A DNA stretch of 64,000 bases from positions 29,718 to 93,717 of the forward strand of contig JAFUWV010000008.1 of NCBI GenBank assembly GCA_017477325.1. The letters are read 5' to 3'. Under the pieces are notes generated by a model, which was not told the origin of the DNA, searched no databases, and saw only the letters and a list, made by a program, of their open reading frames with translations. Below, one piece after another: positions 19,161 to 26,070 of this stretch (position 1 is its first letter; every line of letters begins with the position of its first letter). The DNA is from Paludibacteraceae bacterium. Lineage in GTDB: Bacteria > Bacteroidota > Bacteroidia > Bacteroidales > Paludibacteraceae. A program made the translations under genes and the position numbers.

Positions 19161-20080
19161 ATCAAGTTTAGTATGTCTTCTGTTTTTACCGTTGTGGCAT
19201 CAAACCAGTGTATATCACTGTCCGCTGTTAACTGTTCGCTATTCCCTCCCCTCGGTGTCTTCCACCATGTCATCTGGCGCTTTGCATAGTTGCGCGAGTG
19301 CTGTTGTATGAGTGCTATTGCCTCTTCGAGTGTGGTGTTGCCGTCGAAATAGTCGAACATCTCTTTGTATCCGACGGTGTTGAGGCTGTTTATTCCTCTG
19401 AGAGGGTACACCAGTCTTGCTTCCTCTTCAAGCCCTTGACGCATCATGTCAAGCACGCGTTGGTCTATTCGTCTGTATAGTTCTTCTCGTTGCCGATAAA
19501 GTCCCACTTGTACTATTCTGAAGTCTCTCTGTGCCTTCTTTCCGCTTCTCAGTGCGGAGTAGGGCACTCCTGCCTGACGGGTTATTTCTATTGCGTGAAT
19601 CAGCCGCTGCGGATTCTGCCTGTCCACTATTGCATAATATTCGGGGTCCGACTTCTGCACCTCCTGTTGCAGCCACTCTATTCCTCCTTCCCTGTACTGC
19701 TGTTGCACCTTCGCCCTTGTGGCCTCGCTGACAGCGGGCAGTTCGTCCAGACCTTTGCATACGGCGTCTATGTACATCATGCTGCCTCCGGTGAGGACTA
19801 CCGTGTCGTGCTGTTTGTGCAGCTCGCTGATGACGCTCAGTGCTTCTCTTTCGTACATGCCGGCATTGTAGTCTTCTGTTATTGAGCGGTTGCCGACGAA
19901 CCGGTGTTTGACCAGTTTCTGCTCTTCCTCGGTGGGTGCGGCGGTGCCTATGGGCAGTTCTCTGTATATCTGGCGTGAGTCGGCATTCACTATCTCTGTC
20001 TGCAGGCGCTTGGCCACATCAATCGCGAGAGCAGTCTTGCCCACTCCCGTAGGACCGAATATCACCAGCAGAGTTTTCAT
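19157..20080 (-). CDS. miaA: tRNA dimethylallyltransferase
   Basis: A 307-residue enzyme that adds a dimethylallyl group to A37 of tRNAs reading UNN codons. The P-loop GPTGVGKT is at residues 9-16, and NADSRQIYRELPIGTAAPT and VLTGGSMMYIDAVCKG match the family. An ORF extends to 20101 only because the upstream heptamer repeat supplies extra ATG codons; ATG 20080 (MKTLLVIFG) fits homologues. Near the C-terminus the coding sequence runs through a heptamer repeat (19214-19248), giving a lineage-specific tail (NSEQLTADSDIHWF). Cytoplasmic. Confidence 0.93.
   Translation of the reverse strand: MKTLLVIFGPTGVGKTALAIDVAKRLQTEIVNADSRQIYRELPIGTAAPTEEEQKLVKHRFVGNRSITEDYNAGMYEREALSVISELHKQHDTVVLTGGSMMYIDAVCKGLDELPAVSEATRAKVQQQYREGGIEWLQQEVQKSDPEYYAIVDRQNPQRLIHAIEITRQAGVPYSALRSGKKAQRDFRIVQVGLYRQREELYRRIDQRVLDMMRQGLEEEARLVYPLRGINSLNTVGYKEMFDYFDGNTTLEEAIALIQQHSRNYAKRQMTWWKTPRGGNSEQLTADSDIHWFDATTVKTEDILNLI
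19214..19248. repeat. Heptamer repeat inside the miaA 3' end
   Basis: Plus-strand units ATCACTG, TCCGCTG, TTAACTG, TTCGCTA, TTCCCTC, in the last 30 or so codons of miaA. The unit resembles those at 17724 and 60136. Confidence 0.5.
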
Positions 20081-20162
20081 AATGCATAATGCATAATGCA
20101 TAATTCATAATGCTTTCGACTTCGACTTTTAATTATGCATTATGAATTATGAATTATGAATT
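20081..20162. repeat. Heptamer repeat pair forming a long imperfect inverted repeat
   Basis: Between miaA and the upstream gene, four to five units of ATAATGC/ATAATTC (20081-20113) are followed by a short spacer and then ATGCATT plus ATGAATT x3 (about 20137-20160). The arms are nearly complementary (about 32 bp), so the transcript could form a long hairpin. The repeat places an ATG every 7 bp, that is in all three frames, just before the miaA start. Confidence 0.8.
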
Positions 20163-20700
20163 AGAACAGGCTTGAGTCGTCGAAGTTCATGTCGCCGAAT
20201 CCTTCGGGGTCGAGCTCGTCGGCGTCATACTGGTCCGAGCCGTAGAAGTCTTCGTCAATGTCAAGGTCGCTCGTCTTCTGGTTGAGTATGTCTTCGGTCT
20301 CGAGTTGCTTTGGTGCTTTGCCTTTCTGTTCTGTACATGCCACACCCTCTTTTGTTCCGGGCAGTATAGCAGCCAGTTCGCCGAACATATAGCGGTCGAA
20401 CATGGGGTCGAACACGTACACCAGTTTCTGCTTGGGCTCTGTCAGGAGGTCGCTCAGACGGGTGTTCTCCATCACCATGTTGTCATATTCAAACGAACTC
20501 TCCATCTCCACCAGTGTCACCTCCTGCTCTCTCTCCCAGCGGTCGTTGCACATGAAGAAAGAGGTCATCTGGTCGTCAGGATACTTGCATGAGGCAAGAA
20601 TAGCCTTGTGCAGTTCGAGAAACGTGGCATCTGCGTCGCACTCAAACACACGCTTGAAGCCGTCCACTTCGTCGTTGAGTAATGTTATTTTGTAAATCAT
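20161..20700 (-). CDS. Plasmid pRiA4b ORF-3-like protein
   Basis: A 179-residue protein of the PRiA4_ORF3 family, also annotated as IS1096 passenger TnpR family protein. The match is visible in ITLLNDEVDGFKRVFECDADATFLELHKAIL and KQKLVYVFDPMFDRYMF. The last 40 or so residues are very acidic (DIDEDFYGSDQYDADELDPEG). Despite the mobile-element name, stand-alone copies are conserved in Bacteroidales and their biochemical function is unknown. It is first in a minus-strand series with miaA; a consensus promoter lies 207 bp upstream (20907-20937), giving a long leader that contains another heptamer repeat. Confidence 0.75.
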   Translation of the reverse strand: MIYKITLLNDEVDGFKRVFECDADATFLELHKAILASCKYPDDQMTSFFMCNDRWEREQEVTLVEMESSFEYDNMVMENTRLSDLLTEPKQKLVYVFDPMFDRYMFGELAAILPGTKEGVACTEQKGKAPKQLETEDILNQKTSDLDIDEDFYGSDQYDADELDPEGFGDMNFDDSSLF

Positions 20701-20862
20701 GATTTTATGTTTTTATAGTACAAATCTTTAGTGTCCACTAAAATTAGCGGTTCTTTTTTGTAGACTATTGTTATATAGGGTTTTATAGTTTTTTGGTCCT
20801 TTTTTAGTGGATAGTAATGAGTACAATTAGTCTTTTTCTTTCATCTTGGCGCTCCCCCAATA

Positions 20863-20890
20863 CCCGTAACCCGTAACCCGTAACCCGTAA
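20863..20890. repeat. Heptamer repeat CCCGTAA x4
   Basis: Four perfect copies of CCCGTAA, with partial units on either side, in the presumed leader of the 20161-20700 gene. The same leader holds an inverted repeat, TCCACTAAAA at 20734-20743 and TTTTAGTGGA at 20802-20811. Confidence 0.8.
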
Positions 20891-20906
20891 CCATTCTTTT
20901 AGCATG

Positions 20907-20937
20907 CAAAGATAATAATAATTCGGCATTATGCAAA
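20907..20937 (-). promoter_or_regulatory. Promoter for the pRiA4b-like gene and miaA series
   Basis: Minus strand: TTTG (20937-20934), 19-bp spacer, TATCTTTG (20914-20907). It is the nearest consensus match upstream of the minus-strand genes ending at 16046. Confidence 0.6.
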
Positions 20938-21318
20938 ATTATTGCAATTTTTAGACCGGTACATTTGTTTTGTCTCTACTTCCGGTGATGTATTTGCATA
21001 TTTCGTTTCTTTCGTCCTTTTGTAAAATATGTTCTCATAAGAAGGGTGGAAAAGCCTGTTTTTGTTGTCATATCGGAAGGAAATGACTACAGGCACCCGG
21101 CAAAAAGCAGGCCGTGGCACCTGATTAATCGCAAGGCACTGAGATTAAGTGCTTTCTATATATAATTATTAGGAATAATAATGAAGAAAACTGTAAATCT
21201 GACAACAACTGTGACAACAAAGCACTACGCACAAACATTTTACCCCGCGTTGCTTCTTATGGATTATTGAATGAATGTCATGGAATATAACACTAATTTA
21301 ACTTTTCTTCTTATTTTA
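20938..21318. other. AT-rich intergenic stretch, no clear gene
   Basis: About 380 bp with no convincing coding sequence. A 29-codon ORF at 21181-21270 begins MKKTVNLTTT but lacks any recognisable feature and may be the remnant of a gene 5' end. A G+C-richer patch at 21050-21125 with GCCTG and CAGGC repeats can fold locally, but I could not match it to a known RNA. Confidence 0.4.
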
Positions 21319-21350
21319 TTTGCTTTATTGAAATATATTGCATACCTTTG
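21319..21350 (+). promoter_or_regulatory. Consensus promoter abutting the protease fragment
   Basis: TTTG (21319-21322), 20-bp spacer, TACCTTTG (21343-21350), a full consensus. The protease-like reading frame opens at the very end of the -7 box. Confidence 0.65.
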
Positions 21351-21740
21351 CCCCGAAATCTTAATGATTTTACATTAGTAAACTCTTCATGTCAATATGT
21401 TGGAACTCTTACAGATGCTCGAGGTGATTTATATGATCCTGATCCTACGAATATAATGGCATATACATACTACAGGTCGTGCCGGAATCATTTTACAGAT
21501 GAACAATATGCGAGAATAAGGGAGGCAGCATATCATTCAAGTAGATATCCGATGGCACATCAGCAAAACATTCGTGATTTAACTATAATAGGAAATGCAA
21601 CAATATCCGAAGGCTCAATATATTTAAGAAATATTCAATTGCAAAATGCAAATCTTACTCTTGAGTATTGCAATGAAGTGATTATCGAATCTAACTTTAA
21701 TATGGATAATAATTCTACCCTCTTAATTCAAAATGAATAA
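21348..21740 (+). pseudogene. 3' fragment of a metzincin-type (M43-like) metalloprotease gene
   Basis: An open frame of about 130 codons without an ATG at its 5' end (TTG at 21348). The motif DPDPTNIMAY, followed by CRNHFTDEQYARI, resembles the Met-turn and following helix of M43 (pappalysin-like) secreted proteases. The zinc-binding HExxHxxGxxH motif that should precede it is missing, so the catalytic part has been lost. The rest (ISEGSIYLRNIQLQNANLTLEYC) looks like a beta-helical or Ig-like C-terminal region. Because a consensus promoter ends exactly where the frame begins, an internal deletion that joined a promoter to a gene tail is likely. Base composition is clearly AT-richer than the flanks. 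Confidence 0.5.
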
Positions 21741-21808
21741 TAAATATTTGAAGATAATTAATAAATGATAATTGTTAAAATTTACACCAACTTAAAAATA
21801 ATATAAAT

Positions 21809-22534
21809 ATGAAAAAGTTAAGATTTTATTTTTATATAATATTAGTTATAGTTTGTTGTAGTTCGGGGATGGCCACTGAAGATTCGATTAAATACAAATA
21901 TCTGACCAATGATATAAGATGGAAAGTATATATTCACTATGCAGAATGCACCAAACCTTGTAAATATTTAGTAGAAATGTGCGTGACTGGGGACACTCTT
22001 ATTGACGATGTGAAATATCGAATTGTAGATAATGTACCTATTCGTGAAGATGGCGATAAGATATATTGCTATACATGGGACCCGTTGGAACAAAAAGTTC
22101 ACGAAGTGTTGATATATGACTATAGTGTAAAGAAGGGAGATAAAGTTCGATTATTAATAGATGGCCGTCAAGGTTCGGAGCAGACATATTATGCTATGGT
22201 TACAGACGTAGAAGTAGTAACTCTTCTTGATGGAAGAAAAGCAAGGAGGATATCATATGATCGTCGAGGTACAGATTTGGAATATGTAGGAAATATTACC
22301 TGTGGTTTTTCACGCCCATTTATTGTTGAGATGATGGCAGATTATACATATGTATGTTGCTCAGAGGGGGATGTCCTTCTTCATGAAGCAAAAGAAGGAA
22401 TCTGCGCAGAGACATCAGATGTTAATGATATACAAAATTCCACTTCCAAGGACAAACAAATGTTGAACGATGGCACTCTCTACATCCACCACAATGGCAA
22501 ACGCTACAATCTGCTCGGGGCGGAGGTGAAATAA
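21809..22534 (+). CDS. Exported protein of unknown function
   Basis: A 241-residue protein with an N-terminal hydrophobic signal (MKKLRFYFYIILVIVCCSS). I do not recognise a family. It is AT-rich like the preceding fragment, as if both came in together or belong to a fast-evolving cargo class. The C-terminus (QMLNDGTLYIHHNGKRYNLLGAEV) matches the short tail of the proteins ending at 6563 and 45335, which suggests T9SS-type export. It has no promoter match directly upstream and a strong terminator at 22589-22618 downstream. Confidence 0.65.
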   Translation: MKKLRFYFYIILVIVCCSSGMATEDSIKYKYLTNDIRWKVYIHYAECTKPCKYLVEMCVTGDTLIDDVKYRIVDNVPIREDGDKIYCYTWDPLEQKVHEVLIYDYSVKKGDKVRLLIDGRQGSEQTYYAMVTDVEVVTLLDGRKARRISYDRRGTDLEYVGNITCGFSRPFIVEMMADYTYVCCSEGDVLLHEAKEGICAETSDVNDIQNSTSKDKQMLNDGTLYIHHNGKRYNLLGAEVK

Positions 22535-22588
22535 TACTATTCTGTAGTTCGCACACTCAAATCAGAACTTTTGTTTCTTCCTTCATAC

Positions 22589-22618
22589 GCAGAGACGGCA
22601 GCAGCCCCCCGTCTCTGC
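22589..22618 (+). terminator. Intrinsic terminator after the orphan exported gene
   Basis: A perfect 10-bp stem (GCAGAGACGG with CCGTCTCTGC), 10-nt loop, followed by TTGTTAT. The following 220 bp up to the ribosomal promoter contain no recognisable gene. Confidence 0.75.
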
Positions 22619-22842
22619 TTGTTATATTGCGAGTGTACATTCGCACTGATTATGGTCTGTAGATCCATTAGCCGTACTGTCTCGGCACGTATTTTTCTAC
22701 CTTATGCTGCTAATTCCTCCACATCTCTCCGTATGGCAAATACTGCAACTTTTCAGCTCGTTCCGAGCATAGCGAGGATAAGAAATCACCAATTCGCACT
22801 CCCCCCTAAAATTCCGAAATGTCAAGATTATTTCAAAAGATA

Positions 22843-22874
22843 TTTGCGTAATCAAAATAATTGTTGTACCTTTG
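22843..22874 (+). promoter_or_regulatory. Promoter of the rpsF-rpsR-rplI-rpmE2 operon
   Basis: TTTG (22843-22846), 20-bp spacer, TACCTTTG (22867-22874). Full consensus; the leader to rpsF is about 100 nt. Confidence 0.85.
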
Positions 22875-22899
22875 CAGCCCATTTCGCGCAGTGCGTCAA

Positions 22900-22952
22900 G
22901 AGCACTTGCCGTATGGAATGTTGCGGCGGCATGTCCGAGGCAGCATACGTAT
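22900..22952 (+). promoter_or_regulatory. Candidate S6:S18 autoregulatory leader RNA
   Basis: The rpsF leader can form a stem between CCGTATG (22909-22915) and CATACG (22944-22949), with an internal CCGAGGCAG strand opposite a GC-rich loop. This arrangement and the position upstream of rpsF-rpsR resemble the known S6:S18-binding leader motif, through which the S6-S18 complex represses its own operon. The assignment is from pattern only. Confidence 0.5.
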
Positions 22953-22977
22953 TAACTAAAACAAAACAAACAAACTT

Positions 22978-23322
22978 ATGTTAAACCATTACGAGACCGC
23001 TTTCATCTTGACTCCCGTTTTGTCTGAACCACAGATGAAGGAAGCGGTAGACAAGTTTGAGGATCTGCTCAAGGAGAACGGAGCAACGATTCTCAACCGT
23101 GAGGAGTGGGGCTTGAAGAAGCTTGCATATCCTATCAAGGGCAAAACAACGGGATTCTATGCCCTGCTGCAATTCGATGTTGAACCTGAAGTAGTTGCTA
23201 CTCTGGAGACTGCTTACCGCCGCGACGAGCGCGTTATCCGTTTCCTGACTTTCCGTCTCGACAAGTACGCTTTCGAGTATGCTGAACGCCGTCGCAACGC
23301 TCATCAAAAAAAGGAGGTTTAA
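22978..23322 (+). CDS. rpsF: 30S ribosomal protein bS6
   Basis: A 114-residue S6 ([22 protein letters not shown]). It binds the central domain of 16S rRNA as a dimer with bS18 on the platform. It is first in the operon; its start has an A-rich, SD-free upstream region (AAACAAACAAACTT), in contrast to the genes that follow. In Bacteroidota bS6, bS18 and bS21 form the pocket that hides the anti-Shine-Dalgarno tail. Confidence 0.97.
   Translation: MLNHYETAFILTPVLSEPQMKEAVDKFEDLLKENGATILNREEWGLKKLAYPIKGKTTGFYALLQFDVEPEVVATLETAYRRDERVIRFLTFRLDKYAFEYAERRRNAHQKKEV
23310..23318 (+). promoter_or_regulatory. Very strong Shine-Dalgarno sequence of rpsR
   Basis: AAAGGAGGT, nine bases complementary to the 3' end of 16S rRNA, ends 7 bases before the rpsR ATG. 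Strong SD sequences are rare in Bacteroidota, so this one is likely to be functional and regulatory. Confidence 0.8.
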
Positions 23323-23325
23323 GCC

Positions 23326-23586
23326 ATGGCAGAAGAACTTCGTTATCTGACTCCTCAGCAGAAGGATGTTAAGAAGAAAAAGTATTGCCGTTTCAAGAAG
23401 AGCGGTATACGTTACATCGACTACAAAGATCCTGAGTTCCTCAAGAAGTTCCTCAACGAGCAGGGTAAGATTCTTCCCCGCCGTCTGACCGGTACTTCGC
23501 TCAAGTATCAGCGCAAAGTCGCTCAGGCAGTTAAGCGTGCACGTCACTTGGCATTGCTGCCCTACGTAACCGATATGATGAAATAA
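23326..23586 (+). CDS. rpsR: 30S ribosomal protein bS18
   Basis: An 86-residue S18 with the family core [29 protein letters not shown], written here as separate blocks: the YIDYKD strand, the LKKFL helix and the [10 protein letters not shown] loop. It lies 3 bp after rpsF and is preceded by the strong SD sequence at 23310-23318. bS18 is one wall of the pocket that sequesters the anti-SD in Bacteroidota ribosomes, so an SD-dependent start would make its translation sensitive to incomplete ribosomes. Confidence 0.97.
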   Translation: MAEELRYLTPQQKDVKKKKYCRFKKSGIRYIDYKDPEFLKKFLNEQGKILPRRLTGTSLKYQRKVAQAVKRARHLALLPYVTDMMK

Positions 23587-23605
23587 AAAGTAGGAGGACA
23601 AGACA

Positions 23606-24049
23606 ATGTATGTAATTCTTATTCAAGACGTCGATAACCTCGGCTACAAGAACGATATCGTAAAGGTACGTGACGGATTCGGTCGCAACTACCTTATCCC
23701 CAACCGCCTCGCAGTGATTGCCAACGACAGCAATCGCAAGCAGCTGTCAGAAAACCTGAAGCAGCAGGCTCGCAAACTCGCTCAGCAGAAAGCTGACGCT
23801 GAGGCTCTGGCCCAGAAGCTGGAGACCATCATGCTCAAAATCGAGCAGAAGGCTAACGAGAACGGCAAGATTTTCGGTGCTGTCACCTCGCTGCAACTGG
23901 CTGACGCACTCAAGGCTCTCGAACTTGATGTTGACCGCAAGCTCATCACAGTTCCGGAGGTTAAGGAACTTGGCGAATATGCCGCTGTTGTCAAACTGCA
24001 CAAAGAAGTTAAGGCTGAACTGAAATTCACAGTTGTTGCTGCTGAATAA
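23606..24049 (+). CDS. rplI: 50S ribosomal protein bL9
   Basis: A 147-residue L9 with the N-terminal rRNA-binding domain (VILIQDVDNLGYKNDIVKV, then GRNYLIPNRLA), a long connecting helix (about 45-80) and the C-terminal domain. AGGAGG at 23592-23597, 8 bases before the ATG, is another strong SD. Third gene of the operon; the rpsF-rpsR-rplI order is widely conserved. Confidence 0.97.
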   Translation: MYVILIQDVDNLGYKNDIVKVRDGFGRNYLIPNRLAVIANDSNRKQLSENLKQQARKLAQQKADAEALAQKLETIMLKIEQKANENGKIFGAVTSLQLADALKALELDVDRKLITVPEVKELGEYAAVVKLHKEVKAELKFTVVAAE

Positions 24050-24070
24050 TTAAAAAGAAAGGAAACTGTT

Positions 24071-24325
24071 ATGAAAAAAGGAATTCATCCGGAAAGCTAC
24101 CGTGTTGTAGTATTCAAAGATATGTCTAACGGCGACCAGTTCTTCAGCCGTTCAACTGCCAACACGAAGGATACAATCGAGATCGACGGTGTTACCTATC
24201 CGCTTATCAAGCTGGAAATCTCCAACACCTCTCACCCCTTCTACACCGGCAAGTCCAAACTTGTGGATACCGCAGGCCGCGTTGACAAGTTCATGTCGCG
24301 CTACGGCAACCGCAACCGCAAGTAA
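24071..24325 (+). CDS. rpmE2: 50S ribosomal protein bL31, type B (zinc-independent)
   Basis: An 84-residue L31 starting [19 protein letters not shown]. It has no cysteines, so it is the C-minus type B paralogue that does not bind zinc; such forms often replace zinc-binding L31 under zinc limitation. An SD (AAAGGA) lies 8 bases before the ATG. It is 21 bp after rplI and is followed by a terminator, so it is probably the last gene of the ribosomal operon. Confidence 0.95.
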   Translation: MKKGIHPESYRVVVFKDMSNGDQFFSRSTANTKDTIEIDGVTYPLIKLEISNTSHPFYTGKSKLVDTAGRVDKFMSRYGNRNRK

Positions 24326-24376
24326 TCTTCCGGGAATCTTGTTGCGCCTTCGTGGCGTACGCGGGTTTTTCCCAAA

Positions 24377-24412
24377 GACAACAAAAGCAGGGTCTCCGAC
24401 TCTGCTTTTGTC
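24377..24412 (+). terminator. Terminator of the ribosomal operon
   Basis: A 10-bp stem (ACAAAAGCAG with CTGCTTTTGT, 24381-24411) that can be extended by the flanking GAC/GTC, followed by CATTTTCC. It lies about 55 bp after rpmE2. Confidence 0.75.
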
Positions 24413-24452
24413 ATTTTCCGACTCTCAGTGCTCAGGGGTACCCCCCGGCGGG

Positions 24453-24552
24453 AAATTTAACAAAAAGTCGCATTTCGGACATGTGCGCCAAGCATGCGTC
24501 AAGCATACTCTAAGCAAAGTGTGAGCAATGTCTGGTTTTAACGATTTGTCGG
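24453..24552. repeat. 100-bp intergenic element, copy A, with four 11-bp repeats
   Basis: It aligns without gaps over 100 bp to 63456-63555 (76 of 100 identical by hand count). It starts with TTTAAC-N5-GTCG and ends with TTTTAAC-N5-GTCG. Between them lie four 11-bp units with core AAGCA: CAAGCATGCGT, CAAGCATACTC, TAAGCAAAGTG, TGAGCAATGTC (about 24489-24532). It sits about 45 bp upstream of the promoter for the GH53 gene. No ORF is present. Confidence 0.75.
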
Positions 24553-24597
24553 ATTTTGTGTTTGTCGGTTATGTATGTTATGTTTGTTGTGTTGTGT

Positions 24598-24629
24598 GTT
24601 GCCGGATTCAGTTTTTTTTCTTACCTTTG
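24598..24629 (+). promoter_or_regulatory. GH53 gene promoter
   Basis: GTTG (24598-24601), 20-bp spacer with a T-run, TACCTTTG (24622-24629). The roughly 95-nt leader contains complementary blocks TTTGGGGAA and TTCCCC, plus GTTTC and GAAAC, that could fold. Confidence 0.6.
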
Positions 24630-24726
24630 CGGTCTGTTTGGGGAATGTTTCGTCATGCGTAGGTTCCCCGTATGTGAAACAAACATATTAACCTTTTTTG
24701 TAGCAACCCTCTGCAACTAATCCGTT

Positions 24727-25959
24727 ATGGCACGCAAATCGATTCTCTCAGTTCTGCTTGTTGTCTCTCTTGTTGTTTCCGGTCAGGAGCGATATGTCGG
24801 CGGCGACATCTCTATGGTTCCTTCTTACGAGAAGGCCAACGTTCAGTATCTTGACCGCAGCGGCAATCGTATCTCGAACCTTATCGAGTATTTCCGCGAC
24901 GAGGCGGGTTTCAATATCGCCCGTGTGCGTCTGTTTGTTAATCCGACCAAGGAGACGGGTGTGGTGCAGGACTTGGATTATGTCGCAGGTCTGTCGAAGC
25001 GCATCAAGGATGCGGGTCTGAGTCTGATGCTCGATTTCCATTATTCAGACACATGGGCGGACCCCAAGGCTCAGTGGATACCTGCAGTCTGGACTTCTGT
25101 TGCCGATGCTGCTCTGCCTGACACGTTGTACGCCTATACGAAGCGTGTGCTTGAGCGTATGACGTCGGCGGGTGCCACTCCCGACTTTATCCAGACGGGC
25201 AACGAGATATCTTACGGTATGCTGTGGGGCCCTAACGGCACGCGGACTTACTATTGCCACTACGACAAAGACGCGAACTGGGACCGCCTGAAGAAGCTTC
25301 TCAGTGAGGCGGGCAAGGCATGCCGTGAGATATGCCCTGAGGCAAAGATAATCATCCACACCGAGCGCACGAACAATCTGGAGGGCACGAAGAAGATCTA
25401 CAACCGCCTCTCCTCTCTTGACTACGACATCATCGGTCTGAGCTACTACCCTGAGTGGCACGACAACATCAGCAAGCTGACATCTACGCTGGGCAACCTT
25501 CATTCGCTGTTCCCCTTCAAGGATATCATGCTTGTAGAGACGGGCTACTATAACAACTGGTATCCTGAGAGTGCGACGTATGACTTCACCGATAAATGGC
25601 CTGCTTCGCCCGAAGGCCAGAAGAAGTTTCTGGATGACCTTGTGACAGCCACCGAGAAGATGGAGTATATGAAGGGAATCCTGTACTGGTTTCCTGAGGA
25701 GAACCCGTACAAGAACAGCGTGTATGAGCCGTGGTACAATCATGGTCTGTTCAACCCCAACACGGGTAAGGTGTCGGAAGCGCTGTTCTCACTTCAGGCG
25801 CTTCGCGGCATCACTACGGGTGTGGAGCAGCTGCCTGGCGGGGAGTCTCCGTTGCAGACCGGCTCTCCGATATACACCATAGACGGCCGCCTTGTCACAA
25901 GCACAGACAACCTGCCGTGCGGCATATACATTCAGAACGGGAAGAAAATAGTGAGATAA
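24727..25959 (+). CDS. Arabinogalactan endo-beta-1,4-galactanase, GH53
   Basis: A 410-residue secreted glycosidase that hydrolyses beta-1,4-galactan side chains of pectin. It has a signal peptide (residues 1-19), a TIM-barrel start (GGDISMVPSYEKA), the acid/base Glu160 in GNEISYG and the nucleophile Glu271 in LVETGYY. The last 30 residues (PIYTIDGRLV, then CGIYIQNGKKIVR) look like a compact T9SS sorting tail. It is a single gene with its own promoter and is preceded by repeat element A. No SusCD pair or galactosidase is adjacent. Confidence 0.9.
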   Translation: MARKSILSVLLVVSLVVSGQERYVGGDISMVPSYEKANVQYLDRSGNRISNLIEYFRDEAGFNIARVRLFVNPTKETGVVQDLDYVAGLSKRIKDAGLSLMLDFHYSDTWADPKAQWIPAVWTSVADAALPDTLYAYTKRVLERMTSAGATPDFIQTGNEISYGMLWGPNGTRTYYCHYDKDANWDRLKKLLSEAGKACREICPEAKIIIHTERTNNLEGTKKIYNRLSSLDYDIIGLSYYPEWHDNISKLTSTLGNLHSLFPFKDIMLVETGYYNNWYPESATYDFTDKWPASPEGQKKFLDDLVTATEKMEYMKGILYWFPEENPYKNSVYEPWYNHGLFNPNTGKVSEALFSLQALRGITTGVEQLPGGESPLQTGSPIYTIDGRLVTSTDNLPCGIYIQNGKKIVR

Positions 25960-25961
25960 TG

Positions 25962-25993
25962 TTTGTGTATTTGACTATTTTCCCCTATCTTTG
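25962..25993 (+). promoter_or_regulatory. potABC promoter
   Basis: TTTG (25962-25965), 20-bp spacer, TATCTTTG (25986-25993), starting 3 bp after the GH53 stop codon. Confidence 0.8.
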
Positions 25994-26070
25994 CACCCTG
26001 AAACCAACAACATAATTTATGCGGTTCAAGTTTACAGTTCCATAGAAATACATAAAATCACTTATCAGTA

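Noticed and set aside
20161-20700. Insertion-sequence remnant
   Set aside because: Although the family is named after IS1096 and a plasmid, there are no terminal inverted repeats, no transposase and no target duplication; stand-alone copies are normal in Bacteroidales.
21050-21125. Possible small RNA (GGAAGG motif like SRP RNA)
   Set aside because: Apart from GGAAGG the conserved SRP stem and loop sequences are missing, and the stretch does not fit tmRNA or RNase P either.
22571-22984. Open frame of 137 codons on the plus strand before rpsF
   Set aside because: It runs through a terminator, the ribosomal promoter and the rpsF leader, and shows no protein-like features.
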